A stretch of DNA of 5,774 nt, taken from JBBIIC01 sp037446725 (GTDB taxonomy: Bacteria; Actinomycetota; Coriobacteriia; Anaerosomatales; SLCP01). Positions 1-5,426 of the stretch are shown here, one piece after another. The stretch's first letter is position 1. Every line of letters begins with the position of its first letter. A model generated the notes under the pieces. The model saw only the letters and a list, made by a program, of their open reading frames with translations, was not told the origin of the DNA and searched no databases. Where the stretch lies: assembly GCA_037446725.1 (NCBI GenBank), contig JBBIIC010000043.1:1-5774 (forward strand). Direction: 5' to 3'. Made by a program: the position numbers and the translations under genes.

Positions 1-498
1 CTACTTCGCCCTGACCCTCTCTCGCACCGCCTCGATGAGCCCGCCCTTCTCGATTATGTCCTTCACGAACGGCGGGAAGGGCTGTGCGCGGTAGGTCTCG
101 CCGCTCGTCACGTTCACGATCACGCCGGCGTCGGCGTCGACCTCGACCTCGTCACCATCGGAGATACCGTCGACGGCCTCGGGAGATTCCATGATCGCAA
201 GCCCGGTGTTGATGGCGTTGCGATAGAAGATGCGCGCGAACGATTTCGCGATGACCACACTGATGCCAGCCGCCTTGATCGAGATGGGCGCGTGCTCGCG
301 GCTCGAGCCGCAGCCGAAGTTCTCCTCGGCAACGAGGATGTCGCCGAACTCGATCTTGGAGACGAAGCCCGGATCGAGGTCCTCCATGCAGTGCTTGGCG
401 AGCTCCTCGGGCACGCTCGTGTTGAGGTAGCGCGCCGGGATGATGACGTCGGTGTCGATGTCGCGGCCGTACTTGTGCGCGGTGCCGTGGAACTTCAC
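1..498 (-). CDS. leuD: 3-isopropylmalate dehydratase small subunit
   Basis: This 165-residue protein is the small (swivel-domain) subunit of isopropylmalate isomerase. With the [4Fe-4S] large subunit LeuC it interconverts 2- and 3-isopropylmalate in cytoplasmic leucine synthesis. Visible family marks are DIDTDVIIPARYLNT (residues 13-27), whose YLNT lies in the substrate-recognition loop, and NFGCGSSREHAP (60-71). The length fits the short LeuD type of clostridia, Thermotoga and archaea rather than the roughly 200-residue enterobacterial type. The start is GTG (496-498), preceded on the minus strand by GGGAGAGGAG with a 5-base gap; the stop is TAG at 1-3. The upstream neighbour is divergent, so leuC does not precede it here; leuB or leuC could follow beyond the window. 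Short LeuD proteins are close relatives of homoaconitase and dimethylmalate dehydratase small subunits, so the exact substrate is slightly uncertain. Confidence 0.94.
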   Translation of the reverse strand: MKFHGTAHKYGRDIDTDVIIPARYLNTSVPEELAKHCMEDLDPGFVSKIEFGDILVAEENFGCGSSREHAPISIKAAGISVVIAKSFARIFYRNAINTGLAIMESPEAVDGISDGDEVEVDADAGVIVNVTSGETYRAQPFPPFVKDIIEKGGLIEAVRERVRAK

Positions 499-503
499 GG
501 GGG

Positions 504-513
504 CTCCTCTCCC
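504..513 (-). promoter_or_regulatory. ribosome binding site of leuD
   Basis: On the minus strand the sequence GGGAGAGGAG is followed by five C residues and then GTG. This fixes the GTG at 496-498 as the leuD start, even though it is not ATG. Confidence 0.75.
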
Positions 514-531
514 GGTGGTTGCGTGAGAGGG

Positions 532-540
532 ATTCTAGCA
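532..540 (-). promoter_or_regulatory. extended -10 promoter element for leuD
   Basis: Read on the minus strand, this is TGCTAGAAT, meaning a TGn extension followed by TAGAAT (five of six matches to TATAAT). No good -35 box lies 16-18 bases upstream, which is tolerated in extended -10 promoters. Transcription would start near 525, giving a leader of about 27 bases. That is too short for a T-box or a leucine attenuator upstream of leuD, so any leucine control here would have to be by a DNA-binding regulator. This is a pattern match only. Confidence 0.45.
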
Positions 541-568
541 CGGTGCGGTGCCGATGCGGCTCTCGTCG

Positions 569-574
569 TATACT
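569..574 (+). promoter_or_regulatory. -10-like element upstream of the YbhN-family gene
   Basis: TATACT matches the -10 consensus at five of six positions, but no recognisable -35 box lies 16-18 bases before it. If it is used, transcripts begin near 581. That is downstream of the GTG at 548 and the ATG at 554, and supports the TTG start at 611. Confidence 0.35.
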
Positions 575-596
575 CTCCAGGGCCGGGTCACCATCC

Positions 597-602
597 GAGG
601 AG
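597..602 (+). promoter_or_regulatory. ribosome binding site deciding the TTG start at 611
   Basis: GAGGAG lies 8 bases before TTG (611-613). The upstream in-frame GTG (548) and ATG (554) have no purine-rich Shine-Dalgarno sequence at a suitable distance. The TTG is therefore the best start for the following membrane protein. Confidence 0.65.
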
Positions 603-610
603 CACTGCCG

Positions 611-1597
611 TTGGGAGCGTCACGAACCTCGCTTGCCAGGAAGCTCGTCCCCGCAGGGATCCTGACCGCGCTCGTGCTGCTGGGGCTCGCCCTCTACGCG
701 GATGCTCCCAGCCTGCTCGCGGTCCTCTCGGACTTCGACATGCGGGCGCTGCCGATCGCCCTCGCGCTTGCCTCGCTCAACTACCTCGTTCGCTTCGTGC
801 GCTGGCATTACTACCTCAGGCACCTGGGTGTCCCGGTGCCGATCGGAACAAGCGCCGGGATCTTCCTGTCGGGGTTGTCCATGTCGATCACGCCAGGCAA
901 ACTCGGTGAGCTGCTCAAGTGTTTCATGCTGCGTGACCGCACCGGCGTGCGCATCGCCACGAGCGCACCCGTCGTGGTGGCCGAGCGATACACCGACATC
1001 GTCGGCGTGCTCGTGCTCGTCGCTTTCGGGGCGACCCGTTTCCCCGGCGGCGGGCCCGTGCTGGCGCTCGGCGGGCTCGTCGCACTCGTCCTGCTGGCGG
1101 TGCTGACCGCGTCGGACACGATGGTCGACCGGGCAGGAGCGCTCCTGTCGCGCACGCTCTTCAAGGGCCGCCCGCTCGAGACCGAGTGGGCGCGCGAATC
1201 CGGTGCGGCGTTCCGAAGCCTGCTGCGCGGGTTCCCGCTGATCGTCGGGACCACGCTCGGCGCGCTTGCCTGGTTCCTCGAGTGTGTGGCGTTCCTCGTC
1301 GTCCTGCACGGCTTCGGCGAGACAGGGACCACGCTACTCGGCGCCACCTTCACCTACGCGACCGCGACGCTCGCAGGCGCTCTTTCGATGCTCCCCGGCG
1401 GACTCGGGGTGACCGAGGCGAGCATGGCCGCATTGCTCGCAGGCCTTGGAGTGCCACGGGATGCCGCCGCCGGAGCTACGCTTGTCATCCGGGCGTGCAC
1501 GTTGTGGTGGGGGGTCCTGATCGGCGCGGTGGCGTACGCCGCGCAGGCCACCTGGGCGCGGCGCGCGCTCGCCGAGACCGAGGAGACCGTCTCGTGA
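611..1597 (+). CDS. YbhN/LPG_synthase_TM-family integral membrane protein
   Basis: This 328-residue polytopic membrane protein belongs to the family of flippase-like domains found in YbhN, AglD and the membrane part of lysylphosphatidylglycerol synthase (formerly UPF0104). From the TTG start, a basic N-terminus leads into a first membrane segment (about 12-30). Family blocks follow: RFVRWHYYLR (61-70), MSITPGKLGE (91-100), the acidic pair region ER..D (125-129) and PGGLGVTEA (262-270) near the C-terminus, with further hydrophobic segments between. The soluble aminoacyl-transferase domain of MprF is absent, so this is not a lysyl-PG synthase. Members often sit in glycan loci and are thought to handle lipid-linked intermediates, but no reaction can be assigned. 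An in-frame extension to GTG 548 is open but has no ribosome binding site. The downstream UbiA-like gene supports a role in lipid-linked sugar metabolism; this is inference. Confidence 0.85.
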   Translation: MGASRTSLARKLVPAGILTALVLLGLALYADAPSLLAVLSDFDMRALPIALALASLNYLVRFVRWHYYLRHLGVPVPIGTSAGIFLSGLSMSITPGKLGELLKCFMLRDRTGVRIATSAPVVVAERYTDIVGVLVLVAFGATRFPGGGPVLALGGLVALVLLAVLTASDTMVDRAGALLSRTLFKGRPLETEWARESGAAFRSLLRGFPLIVGTTLGALAWFLECVAFLVVLHGFGETGTTLLGATFTYATATLAGALSMLPGGLGVTEASMAALLAGLGVPRDAAAGATLVIRACTLWWGVLIGAVAYAAQATWARRALAETEETVS

Positions 1598-1710
1598 CGG
1601 CGCACCGCATACGCCCTGCCCGGGAGTCCCTGACACTCCCCTCGCCTGCCGGTATGATGTGTCACGTCATGCCGCTCACAACGACTCTGAACGGGGAGAG
1701 CTCCGAGTGA
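1594..1710 (+). CDS. possible 38-residue coupling ORF (doubtful)
   Basis: A GTG at 1594 overlaps the stop of the upstream gene (GTGA, 1594-1597) and has GAGGAG (1580-1585) 8 bases before it. The frame stays open to a TGA at 1708-1710, which overlaps the GTG start of the UbiA-like gene (GTGA, 1707-1710). It could be a leader peptide that couples translation of the two genes. The predicted peptide is unremarkable (Pro, Thr and Ser-rich, with several Met) and I recognise no family. A good promoter and a palindrome lie inside it, so the gap is more simply explained as regulatory DNA. Confidence 0.2.
   Translation: MTAHRIRPARESLTLPSPAGMMCHVMPLTTTLNGESSE
1622..1640 (+). repeat. inverted repeat covering the -35 box
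   Basis: GGGAGT (1622-1627) and ACTCCC (1635-1640) form a perfect 6-bp inverted repeat with a 7-base loop. The right part of the loop and the start of the right arm make up the CTGACA -35 element of the next promoter. It could be an operator or, as RNA, a weak stem at the end of the upstream transcript. No T-run follows, so it is not a standard intrinsic terminator. Confidence 0.35.
1630..1658 (+). promoter_or_regulatory. promoter of the UbiA-SDR transcript
   Basis: CTGACA (1630-1635) and TATGAT (1653-1658) are separated by exactly 17 bases, and each matches five of six consensus positions. Transcription would start near 1665, about 42 bases before the GTG at 1707. That excludes the upstream in-frame ATG at 1659 as a start on this transcript. 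It is the best housekeeping-type promoter in the window. Confidence 0.6.
1650..1674 (+). promoter_or_regulatory. 25-bp near-palindrome, candidate operator
   Basis: The dyad is centred on T1662. Ten of its twelve base pairs match; the exceptions are 1658/1666 and 1653/1671. The core is TGATGTGTCACGTCA (1655-1669), which fits TGA-n-GTG-n-CAC-n-TCA. It contains the whole -10 box and the expected transcription start, so a bound dimeric repressor would block the promoter. As RNA it could also fold, but no U-run follows, which makes an operator the better reading. The cognate regulator is not in this window. Confidence 0.5.
1693..1700 (+). promoter_or_regulatory. ribosome binding site deciding the GTG start at 1707
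   Basis: GGGGAGAG ends 6 bases before GTG 1707. The longer in-frame alternative, ATG 1659, has no such signal and lies upstream of the predicted transcription start. Confidence 0.65.
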
Positions 1711-2579
1711 CCGCCGCCCGCGCCCTGCTCGTCACCATGCGCCCCAAGCAGTGGACGAAGAACCTCATCGTCTTCGCGCCGCTCATCTTCGCCGGCGAGA
1801 TCACCTTCGCAGCGAACGACCTGCGCACGGTCGCCGCATTCGCGGTGTTCTGCCTCATCTCGAGCGCGGTTTACATCGCTAACGACCTCGTCGACATCGA
1901 GCGCGACCGCTCGCACGAGACGAAGCGCACCCGCCCGGTTGCCGCGGGCGCCCTCGCTCCGCGCACTGCGGGTGTCGCGCTCGTCGTGCTGCTGCTCGCA
2001 GCGCTCGGCGGCGCGTTCGCGCTCGGCGTCCCATTCGGGCTCGTCTCCGTCGGCTACCTCCTGCTCCAGACCGCATACACCTTCTGGCTCAAGCACGAGG
2101 TCATCCTCGACGTGATGGCCATCGCGGCCGGGTTCGTCCTGCGGGCGTTCGCGGGAGCCGTCGTGATCGGTGTGCCCGGCTCGCCCTGGCTCTACATCTG
2201 CGCTGCTCTCCTCGCGCTCTTCCTCGGCCTGGCGAAGCGGCGTCACGAACTCACGCTGCTCGAGGACGGAGCGGGCGACCATCGCCCGTCACTCGAACAC
2301 TACTCGGCGCCGTTGATCGACTCCATGCTCTCCGCGATAACGTCGGCCACCATCGTGACGTACGCGCTCTACACCTTCTTCTCCGACACGGCGCGCGAGA
2401 GCCAGTACCTCATGCTCACGATCCCGTTCGTGGTGTACGGCCTGTTCCGCTACCTCTACCTCGTTCACAAGCACAACCTCGGCGGTTCGCCCGAGGAGAT
2501 CCTGCTCAGCGACAAACCCCTGATCATCGACATCGCGCTTTGGCTCGCAGCCGTCGGCGTGGTGCTGTATCTGACGTAG
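1707..2579 (+). CDS. UbiA-family decaprenyl-phosphate phosphoribosyltransferase-like protein
   Basis: This 290-residue membrane prenyltransferase-fold protein closely follows the pattern of decaprenyl-phosphate phosphoribosyltransferase (mycobacterial Rv3806c). That enzyme transfers 5-phosphoribose from PRPP to a polyprenyl phosphate, the first step toward decaprenylphosphoryl arabinose. From GTG 1707 the landmarks are MRPKQWTKN (11-19), the metal and substrate motif NDLVDIERD (59-67) followed by SHETKRTRPVAAG (69-81), and the second acidic region K129/D135 with R146. A late AKRRHEL block and a GGSPEEILLSD block before the last membrane segment also match the subfamily. Length agrees with the family (about 290-305). 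Quinone and heme UbiA enzymes lack the opening RPKQWTKN and the late PEEI block, so they are less likely. It forms a probable operon with the SDR gene 13 bases downstream. Confidence 0.88.
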   Translation: MTAARALLVTMRPKQWTKNLIVFAPLIFAGEITFAANDLRTVAAFAVFCLISSAVYIANDLVDIERDRSHETKRTRPVAAGALAPRTAGVALVVLLLAALGGAFALGVPFGLVSVGYLLLQTAYTFWLKHEVILDVMAIAAGFVLRAFAGAVVIGVPGSPWLYICAALLALFLGLAKRRHELTLLEDGAGDHRPSLEHYSAPLIDSMLSAITSATIVTYALYTFFSDTARESQYLMLTIPFVVYGLFRYLYLVHKHNLGGSPEEILLSDKPLIIDIALWLAAVGVVLYLT

Positions 2580-2584
2580 AGAGG
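2579..2584 (+). promoter_or_regulatory. ribosome binding site of the SDR gene
   Basis: GAGAGG starts on the last base of the preceding stop codon and ends 8 bases before ATG 2593. This supports co-translation of the two genes from one message. Confidence 0.6.
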
Positions 2585-2592
2585 CCCGCTCA

Positions 2593-3630
2593 ATGCGCTA
2601 CCTCGTCACCGGCGGCTCGGGATTCCTTGGCATAAACCTCATCCGTTATCTACTCGAGCGCGAACACGAGGTGCGCTCGCTCGACCTCATCGAGTTCGAC
2701 TATGCCGATTGCGCCGAGCGCGTCGAGGCCATCGTCGGCGACATCCGCGACGAGACTGCCGTCGCCGAGGCGATGCGCGGCATCGACGTAGTGGTGCACA
2801 CGGCGGCGGCGCTTCCCCTCTACTCGCCCGAGGACATCCACTCGACCGACGTGGACGGCACGCGGATCCTCCTCGAGGCCGCGCAAGCCGAGGGCGTGGA
2901 GCGCTTCGTCATGATTTCGTCGACGGCCGTCTACGGCATCCCGGACCACCACCCACTGCTCGAGGAGGACCCGCTCGTCGGTGTGGGCCCGTACGGCGAG
3001 GCGAAGATCGCCGCCGAGAACGTCTGCCTGCGCTTTCGTGAGCAGGGCATGTGCGTGCCGATCATCCGGCCCAAGTCCTTCATCGGGCCCGAGCGCCTCG
3101 GGGTGTTCGCGCTGCTCTACGACTGGGCGTACACGGGTCACGGCTTCCCGATGATCGGCAGCGGCAAGAACCGCTACCAGCTCCTCGACGTCGAGGACCT
3201 CGTCGACGCCATCTACCTCTGCTGCACGCTTGAGTGCGCTGTCGTGAACGACACGTTCAACGTCGGGGCCGAGGAGTTCGCCACGATGCGCGAGGACTAC
3301 CAGGCGGTGCTCGACCGGGCGGGTCACGGCAAGAAGATCAAGGGCTTCCCGGCCGCGCCGATGATCTGGACGCTGCGCGTGCTCGAAGCGCTCAATCTCT
3401 CTCCGCTCTACAAGTGGGTCTACGAGACAGCGTCGAAAGACTCGTTCGTCTCGATCGACAAGGCCAAGCGTGTGCTCGGGTGGCGGCCCAAGTACTCGAA
3501 CCAGGATGCCCTCATCCGCAACTACGAGTGGTACGTGGCGCACCTAGACGAGTTCGAGGGCGAGAGTGGCGTTTCGCACAGGGTGCCCTGGAAGCAGGGA
3601 ATTCTGAGCGTGGCGAAGCGGTTGTTCTAG
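2593..3630 (+). CDS. NAD-dependent epimerase/dehydratase, extended SDR family
   Basis: This 345-residue cytoplasmic protein is a complete extended short-chain dehydrogenase/reductase. It has the Rossmann motif TGGSGFLG (residues 6-13), an acidic D31 at the end of the second strand (favouring NAD over NADP), GDIRD (49-53), the catalytic serine region ISSTAVYG (108-115) and the YGEAK catalytic pair Y134 and K138. The segment RPKSFIGPERLG (159-170) and the LDVEDLVDAI block (198-207) are typical of sugar-nucleotide epimerases and 3-beta-hydroxysteroid-dehydrogenase-like members. The C-terminal tail (about 315-345) goes beyond the usual domain and is basic near its end. It lies in one transcript with the UbiA-like gene, so it may act on the pentose lipid product or on a nucleotide sugar. 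Mycobacterial DprE2, which reduces the keto-intermediate in that pathway, is a classical SDR, so this is not an evident DprE2 orthologue. The exact substrate is unknown. Confidence 0.87.
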   Translation: MRYLVTGGSGFLGINLIRYLLEREHEVRSLDLIEFDYADCAERVEAIVGDIRDETAVAEAMRGIDVVVHTAAALPLYSPEDIHSTDVDGTRILLEAAQAEGVERFVMISSTAVYGIPDHHPLLEEDPLVGVGPYGEAKIAAENVCLRFREQGMCVPIIRPKSFIGPERLGVFALLYDWAYTGHGFPMIGSGKNRYQLLDVEDLVDAIYLCCTLECAVVNDTFNVGAEEFATMREDYQAVLDRAGHGKKIKGFPAAPMIWTLRVLEALNLSPLYKWVYETASKDSFVSIDKAKRVLGWRPKYSNQDALIRNYEWYVAHLDEFEGESGVSHRVPWKQGILSVAKRLF

Positions 3631-3670
3631 ACGCTACCCAAGACCCTGAGCTCATCGGGGCCACAATGGA

Positions 3671-3708
3671 GTGGGTACCGCGCGGCTCTCGACCGGTTGG
3701 GAACCCAC
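3671..3708 (+). repeat. imperfect stem-loop after the SDR gene
   Basis: GTGGGT (3671-3676) pairs with ACCCAC (3703-3708), and just inside ACCG (3677-3680) pairs with CGGT (3694-3697). Five unpaired bases bulge on the right side. It begins 41 bases after the SDR stop and could protect or end that transcript, but there is no T-run. Confidence 0.25.
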
Positions 3709-3727
3709 GTGCGAGCCTTGATCACGC

Positions 3728-3747
3728 TGTTGGCCGTCCGCCAAACA
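3728..3747 (+). repeat. short stem-loop with one bulged base
   Basis: TGTTGGC (3728-3734) faces GCCAAACA (3740-3747) across a 5-base loop, giving seven pairs with one bulged A. It has no T-run on either side. Its function, if any, is unknown. Confidence 0.25.
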
Positions 3748-3856
3748 CCGCGCCATCTCCTCCAGTCGGATGCACAGGAAGCGTCCGCCGCTGACACCGC
3801 GCGCACCAAACCGAGACGGGAGCCCGAGCGCCGCCTAGGAAAGCACATCGCGGATT

Positions 3857-3891
3857 CGGTGCCGGAGCGCCCCTCAAAGGCTCGGACACCG
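3857..3891. repeat. imperfect 12-bp inverted repeat
   Basis: The arm at 3857-3868 (CGGTGCCGGAGC) is complementary at ten of twelve positions to the arm at 3880-3891, with an 11-base loop. It is one of several stem-loops in this gap. It could belong to a structured RNA or a weak bidirectional terminator. Confidence 0.3.
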
Positions 3892-3930
3892 CCGTGACTT
3901 TCGAGCACGCAGAACCTTCGGACGCCGCAG

Positions 3931-3974
3931 GCAGCCGGTGTCGCCAGATCGGGAGGTCGCCACACACCGGCCGC
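3931..3974 (-). terminator. candidate stem-loop terminator of the glycosyltransferase gene
   Basis: The perfect arms GCCGGTGT (3934-3941) and ACACCGGC (3964-3971) extend by two more pairs after one mismatch (3931-3932 with 3973-3974), around a 22-base loop. On the minus strand the stem begins about 6-9 bases after the TAG at 3980-3982, the position expected for a terminator. It lacks a T-run, so it may be only an RNA-stabilising stem. Confidence 0.35.
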
Positions 3975-3979
3975 GCACC

Positions 3980-4807
3980 CTAGCGCGAATGCCCGACGAG
4001 CTCCGAAGAGCCGAGCACGACGATCCAGTAGCCCATACGGCGAAGGATGGCGAGTGACTCGTCCGTTTCTCCCTCGACTCGGAGCATGTTGTAGCTGGCG
4101 GCTCCCGCAGTCCCGTTGAGCATATAGAGCGGCGTATAGCCAGCAGACGAATAGACGTCACGGGAGAGCCCCCATGCCAAGTCCAGTTCCTCGTTCGTCG
4201 ACCACGCCATGATCAGATCGGGCTCGCGTTCTAGGATGTAGCCGGGATCGTACCTGCTGTGCCCGACCAGGAACTCGCGTTCCGGAGTCCTCGCAATGTG
4301 GTGGTCGTTAAGGCCAAGCATGTCGATTGCCCGAAGGCCGGAGACATACGGGACCTTGCCTGCGGCATCGACGGCGATGGTCGCTCCCGGGTGCGTGACG
4401 GCGAGGGCCTGTCCGAGCTCGATGTACCTGTCGTACTTTTCGGTCCTGTACTCGAACCTGGGATCAAGGAGCACAGTCGACAACTGGGCGCCGATGAGCA
4501 GCAGCATTGTTGGAGCAATCCACACCGACCTGCTGCCCAGCCAGCGCTGGAGCGCCCACGCGGTCAGGATGATCCCAAGCGGAACCATTAGCAGGATGTG
4601 CCTTTCACCATAGACATCACCTCCGATGGTGAACCAGTAGCCGAGCAACGCAACGCCAATGAATGAGGCGACGGCGGCGCTCAAGTGCACGGTATGTGAA
4701 TCGTCAACGTCGGACGCGTTAGTTCTGCTGTTACGATAGAGCTGCCACAGCGCGACGAGACCGAACACCAAGGGCAGTAGATACAGGTAGAACGCACTCT
4801 GCTGCAC
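3980..4807 (-). CDS. C-terminal fragment of the GT-C glycosyltransferase
   Basis: This open frame of 275 residues begins at GTG 4805-4807, which overlaps the stop of the middle fragment by one base (TAGTG). It has no convincing ribosome binding site of its own. The same frame continues upstream without a stop through ERLFSAAGQLDDLV to the G tract, showing that it is the continuation of the larger protein. It holds four membrane segments (about residues 5-24, 43-66, 73-88 and 94-110), then a soluble domain with DMLGLNDHHIA and an internal REPDLIMAW. If the frame is truly broken, coupled restart at the TAGTG overlap is possible, but it would yield a protein without the catalytic DD pair. Confidence 0.6.
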   Translation of the reverse strand: MQQSAFYLYLLPLVFGLVALWQLYRNSRTNASDVDDSHTVHLSAAVASFIGVALLGYWFTIGGDVYGERHILLMVPLGIILTAWALQRWLGSRSVWIAPTMLLLIGAQLSTVLLDPRFEYRTEKYDRYIELGQALAVTHPGATIAVDAAGKVPYVSGLRAIDMLGLNDHHIARTPEREFLVGHSRYDPGYILEREPDLIMAWSTNEELDLAWGLSRDVYSSAGYTPLYMLNGTAGAASYNMLRVEGETDESLAILRRMGYWIVVLGSSELVGHSR

Positions 4808-5426
4808 TAGATCATCGAGCTGCCCCGCTGCCGAGAAGAGGCGCTCGGCCCCCCTCCCCCTGCGACCTTAGCGTACACGGTGTTGGGAAGAGGCTCGCCG
4901 TAGTAGGCGAGACGCAGCGCCGTCATGATCGCCACGACAGAGGCCACAGCAAGCGCTAGGGTGGCGGCCTGTCGGCGGCTTCCGAGCAGCGCAAGGAGGG
5001 AGGCACACAGCAGAGGCAGAATGAATCCATCAGCCCTCAATGTCACCGAAGCCCCGGCCACCAGGATCAGGATCCACGAGGGTGTCGGACTGTCTCCGTT
5101 TACGCTCGCGAGTACCACGTAGACCAGCCCGGCCTGAACAAGCAGAACCCCCGCTGTCTCAAGTCCCGTGCCCGGAACGGCCCAGAGGAGCGGGGACAGA
5201 CACAGGAGAGCAAAGCCCCACACCGAGAGCGCTCCGCCAACCCACTTCTCAAGGATTAAGGCGAAAACTGCCAGGAAGCCCACCATGAAGCCGACGTTCA
5301 GAGCCACCGAACCGGCGTACGCCCAGTCAGGTGCGATGAGGATTACGAGAGCAACAGCACCGACATACAGGGGATTGGAGAAGCCCTCGACGGGTTGCTC
5401 GCCGGGATTCCAGACCGGCCCCCCCC
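4807..5426 (-). CDS. middle fragment of the GT-C glycosyltransferase
   Basis: This part runs from the G8 tract to a TAG at 4807-4809. It carries PVWNPGEQPVEGFSNPLYVG, several membrane segments, TLRADGFILPLL and LPNTVYAKVAGGG. The frame is open farther upstream to 5667, but that stretch reads as low-quality Ser/Thr/Arg-rich sequence. In that stretch the real protein lies in the other frame. The last 14 or so residues, after the second G tract, are likewise out of frame with the family. No start codon with a ribosome binding site is evident near the true beginning of this fragment. Confidence 0.55.
4849..4860 (-). repeat. G5-A-G6 tract at the second frame switch
   Basis: On the coding strand, five G, one A and six G follow GTCGCA. 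One extra G in either run, or two fewer, would join the middle frame to the C-terminal frame. Confidence 0.8.

Larger units (their letters stand above)
3631..3979. other. 349-base gap between convergent genes, no convincing gene
   Basis: Both flanking genes end here. The plus frame directly after the SDR stop stays open to 3897 and a minus frame is open over 3627-3965. Neither has a ribosome binding site, recognisable motifs or the GC-ending codon preference of the neighbouring genes. Long chance ORFs are expected at this GC content. The region holds several imperfect inverted repeats, the better ones listed separately, and no obvious T-run terminator on either strand. I recognise no tRNA, IS end or CRISPR repeat in it. 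Confidence 0.6.

Noticed and set aside
620..1353. Minus-strand frames antisense to the YbhN-like gene
   Set aside because: Low-complexity charged sequence opposite a well-supported membrane protein. No start signals or motifs.
1659..1706. Sixteen-residue extension of the UbiA-like protein from ATG 1659
   Set aside because: The predicted transcription start is near 1665, the ATG lacks a ribosome binding site, and GTG 1707 has a strong one and matches the family N-terminus.
2650..3543. Large minus-strand frame antisense to the SDR gene
   Set aside because: It is the mirror of a clearly coding gene with a GC-rich third position. Its predicted protein is rich in Arg, Val, Glu and Asp, as expected for an antisense shadow.
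2593..3630. Assigning the SDR as DprE2 because it follows a DPPR synthase-like gene
   Set aside because: DprE2 is a classical SDR, while this protein is an extended SDR with the YGEAK motif and sugar-epimerase features. Position alone does not justify the name.
3697..3897. Plus-strand 66-residue frame in the gap after the SDR gene
   Set aside because: It has no ribosome binding site or motif, its codons often end in A or T unlike the neighbours, and it is in phase with the SDR frame only by continuing past the SDR stop. It is most likely a chance ORF.
3627..3965. Minus-strand 112-residue frame in the same gap
   Set aside because: Arg, Cys and Trp-rich composition with no family features, overlap with the end of the SDR gene and no ribosome binding site. 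Chance ORFs of this length are common at high GC.
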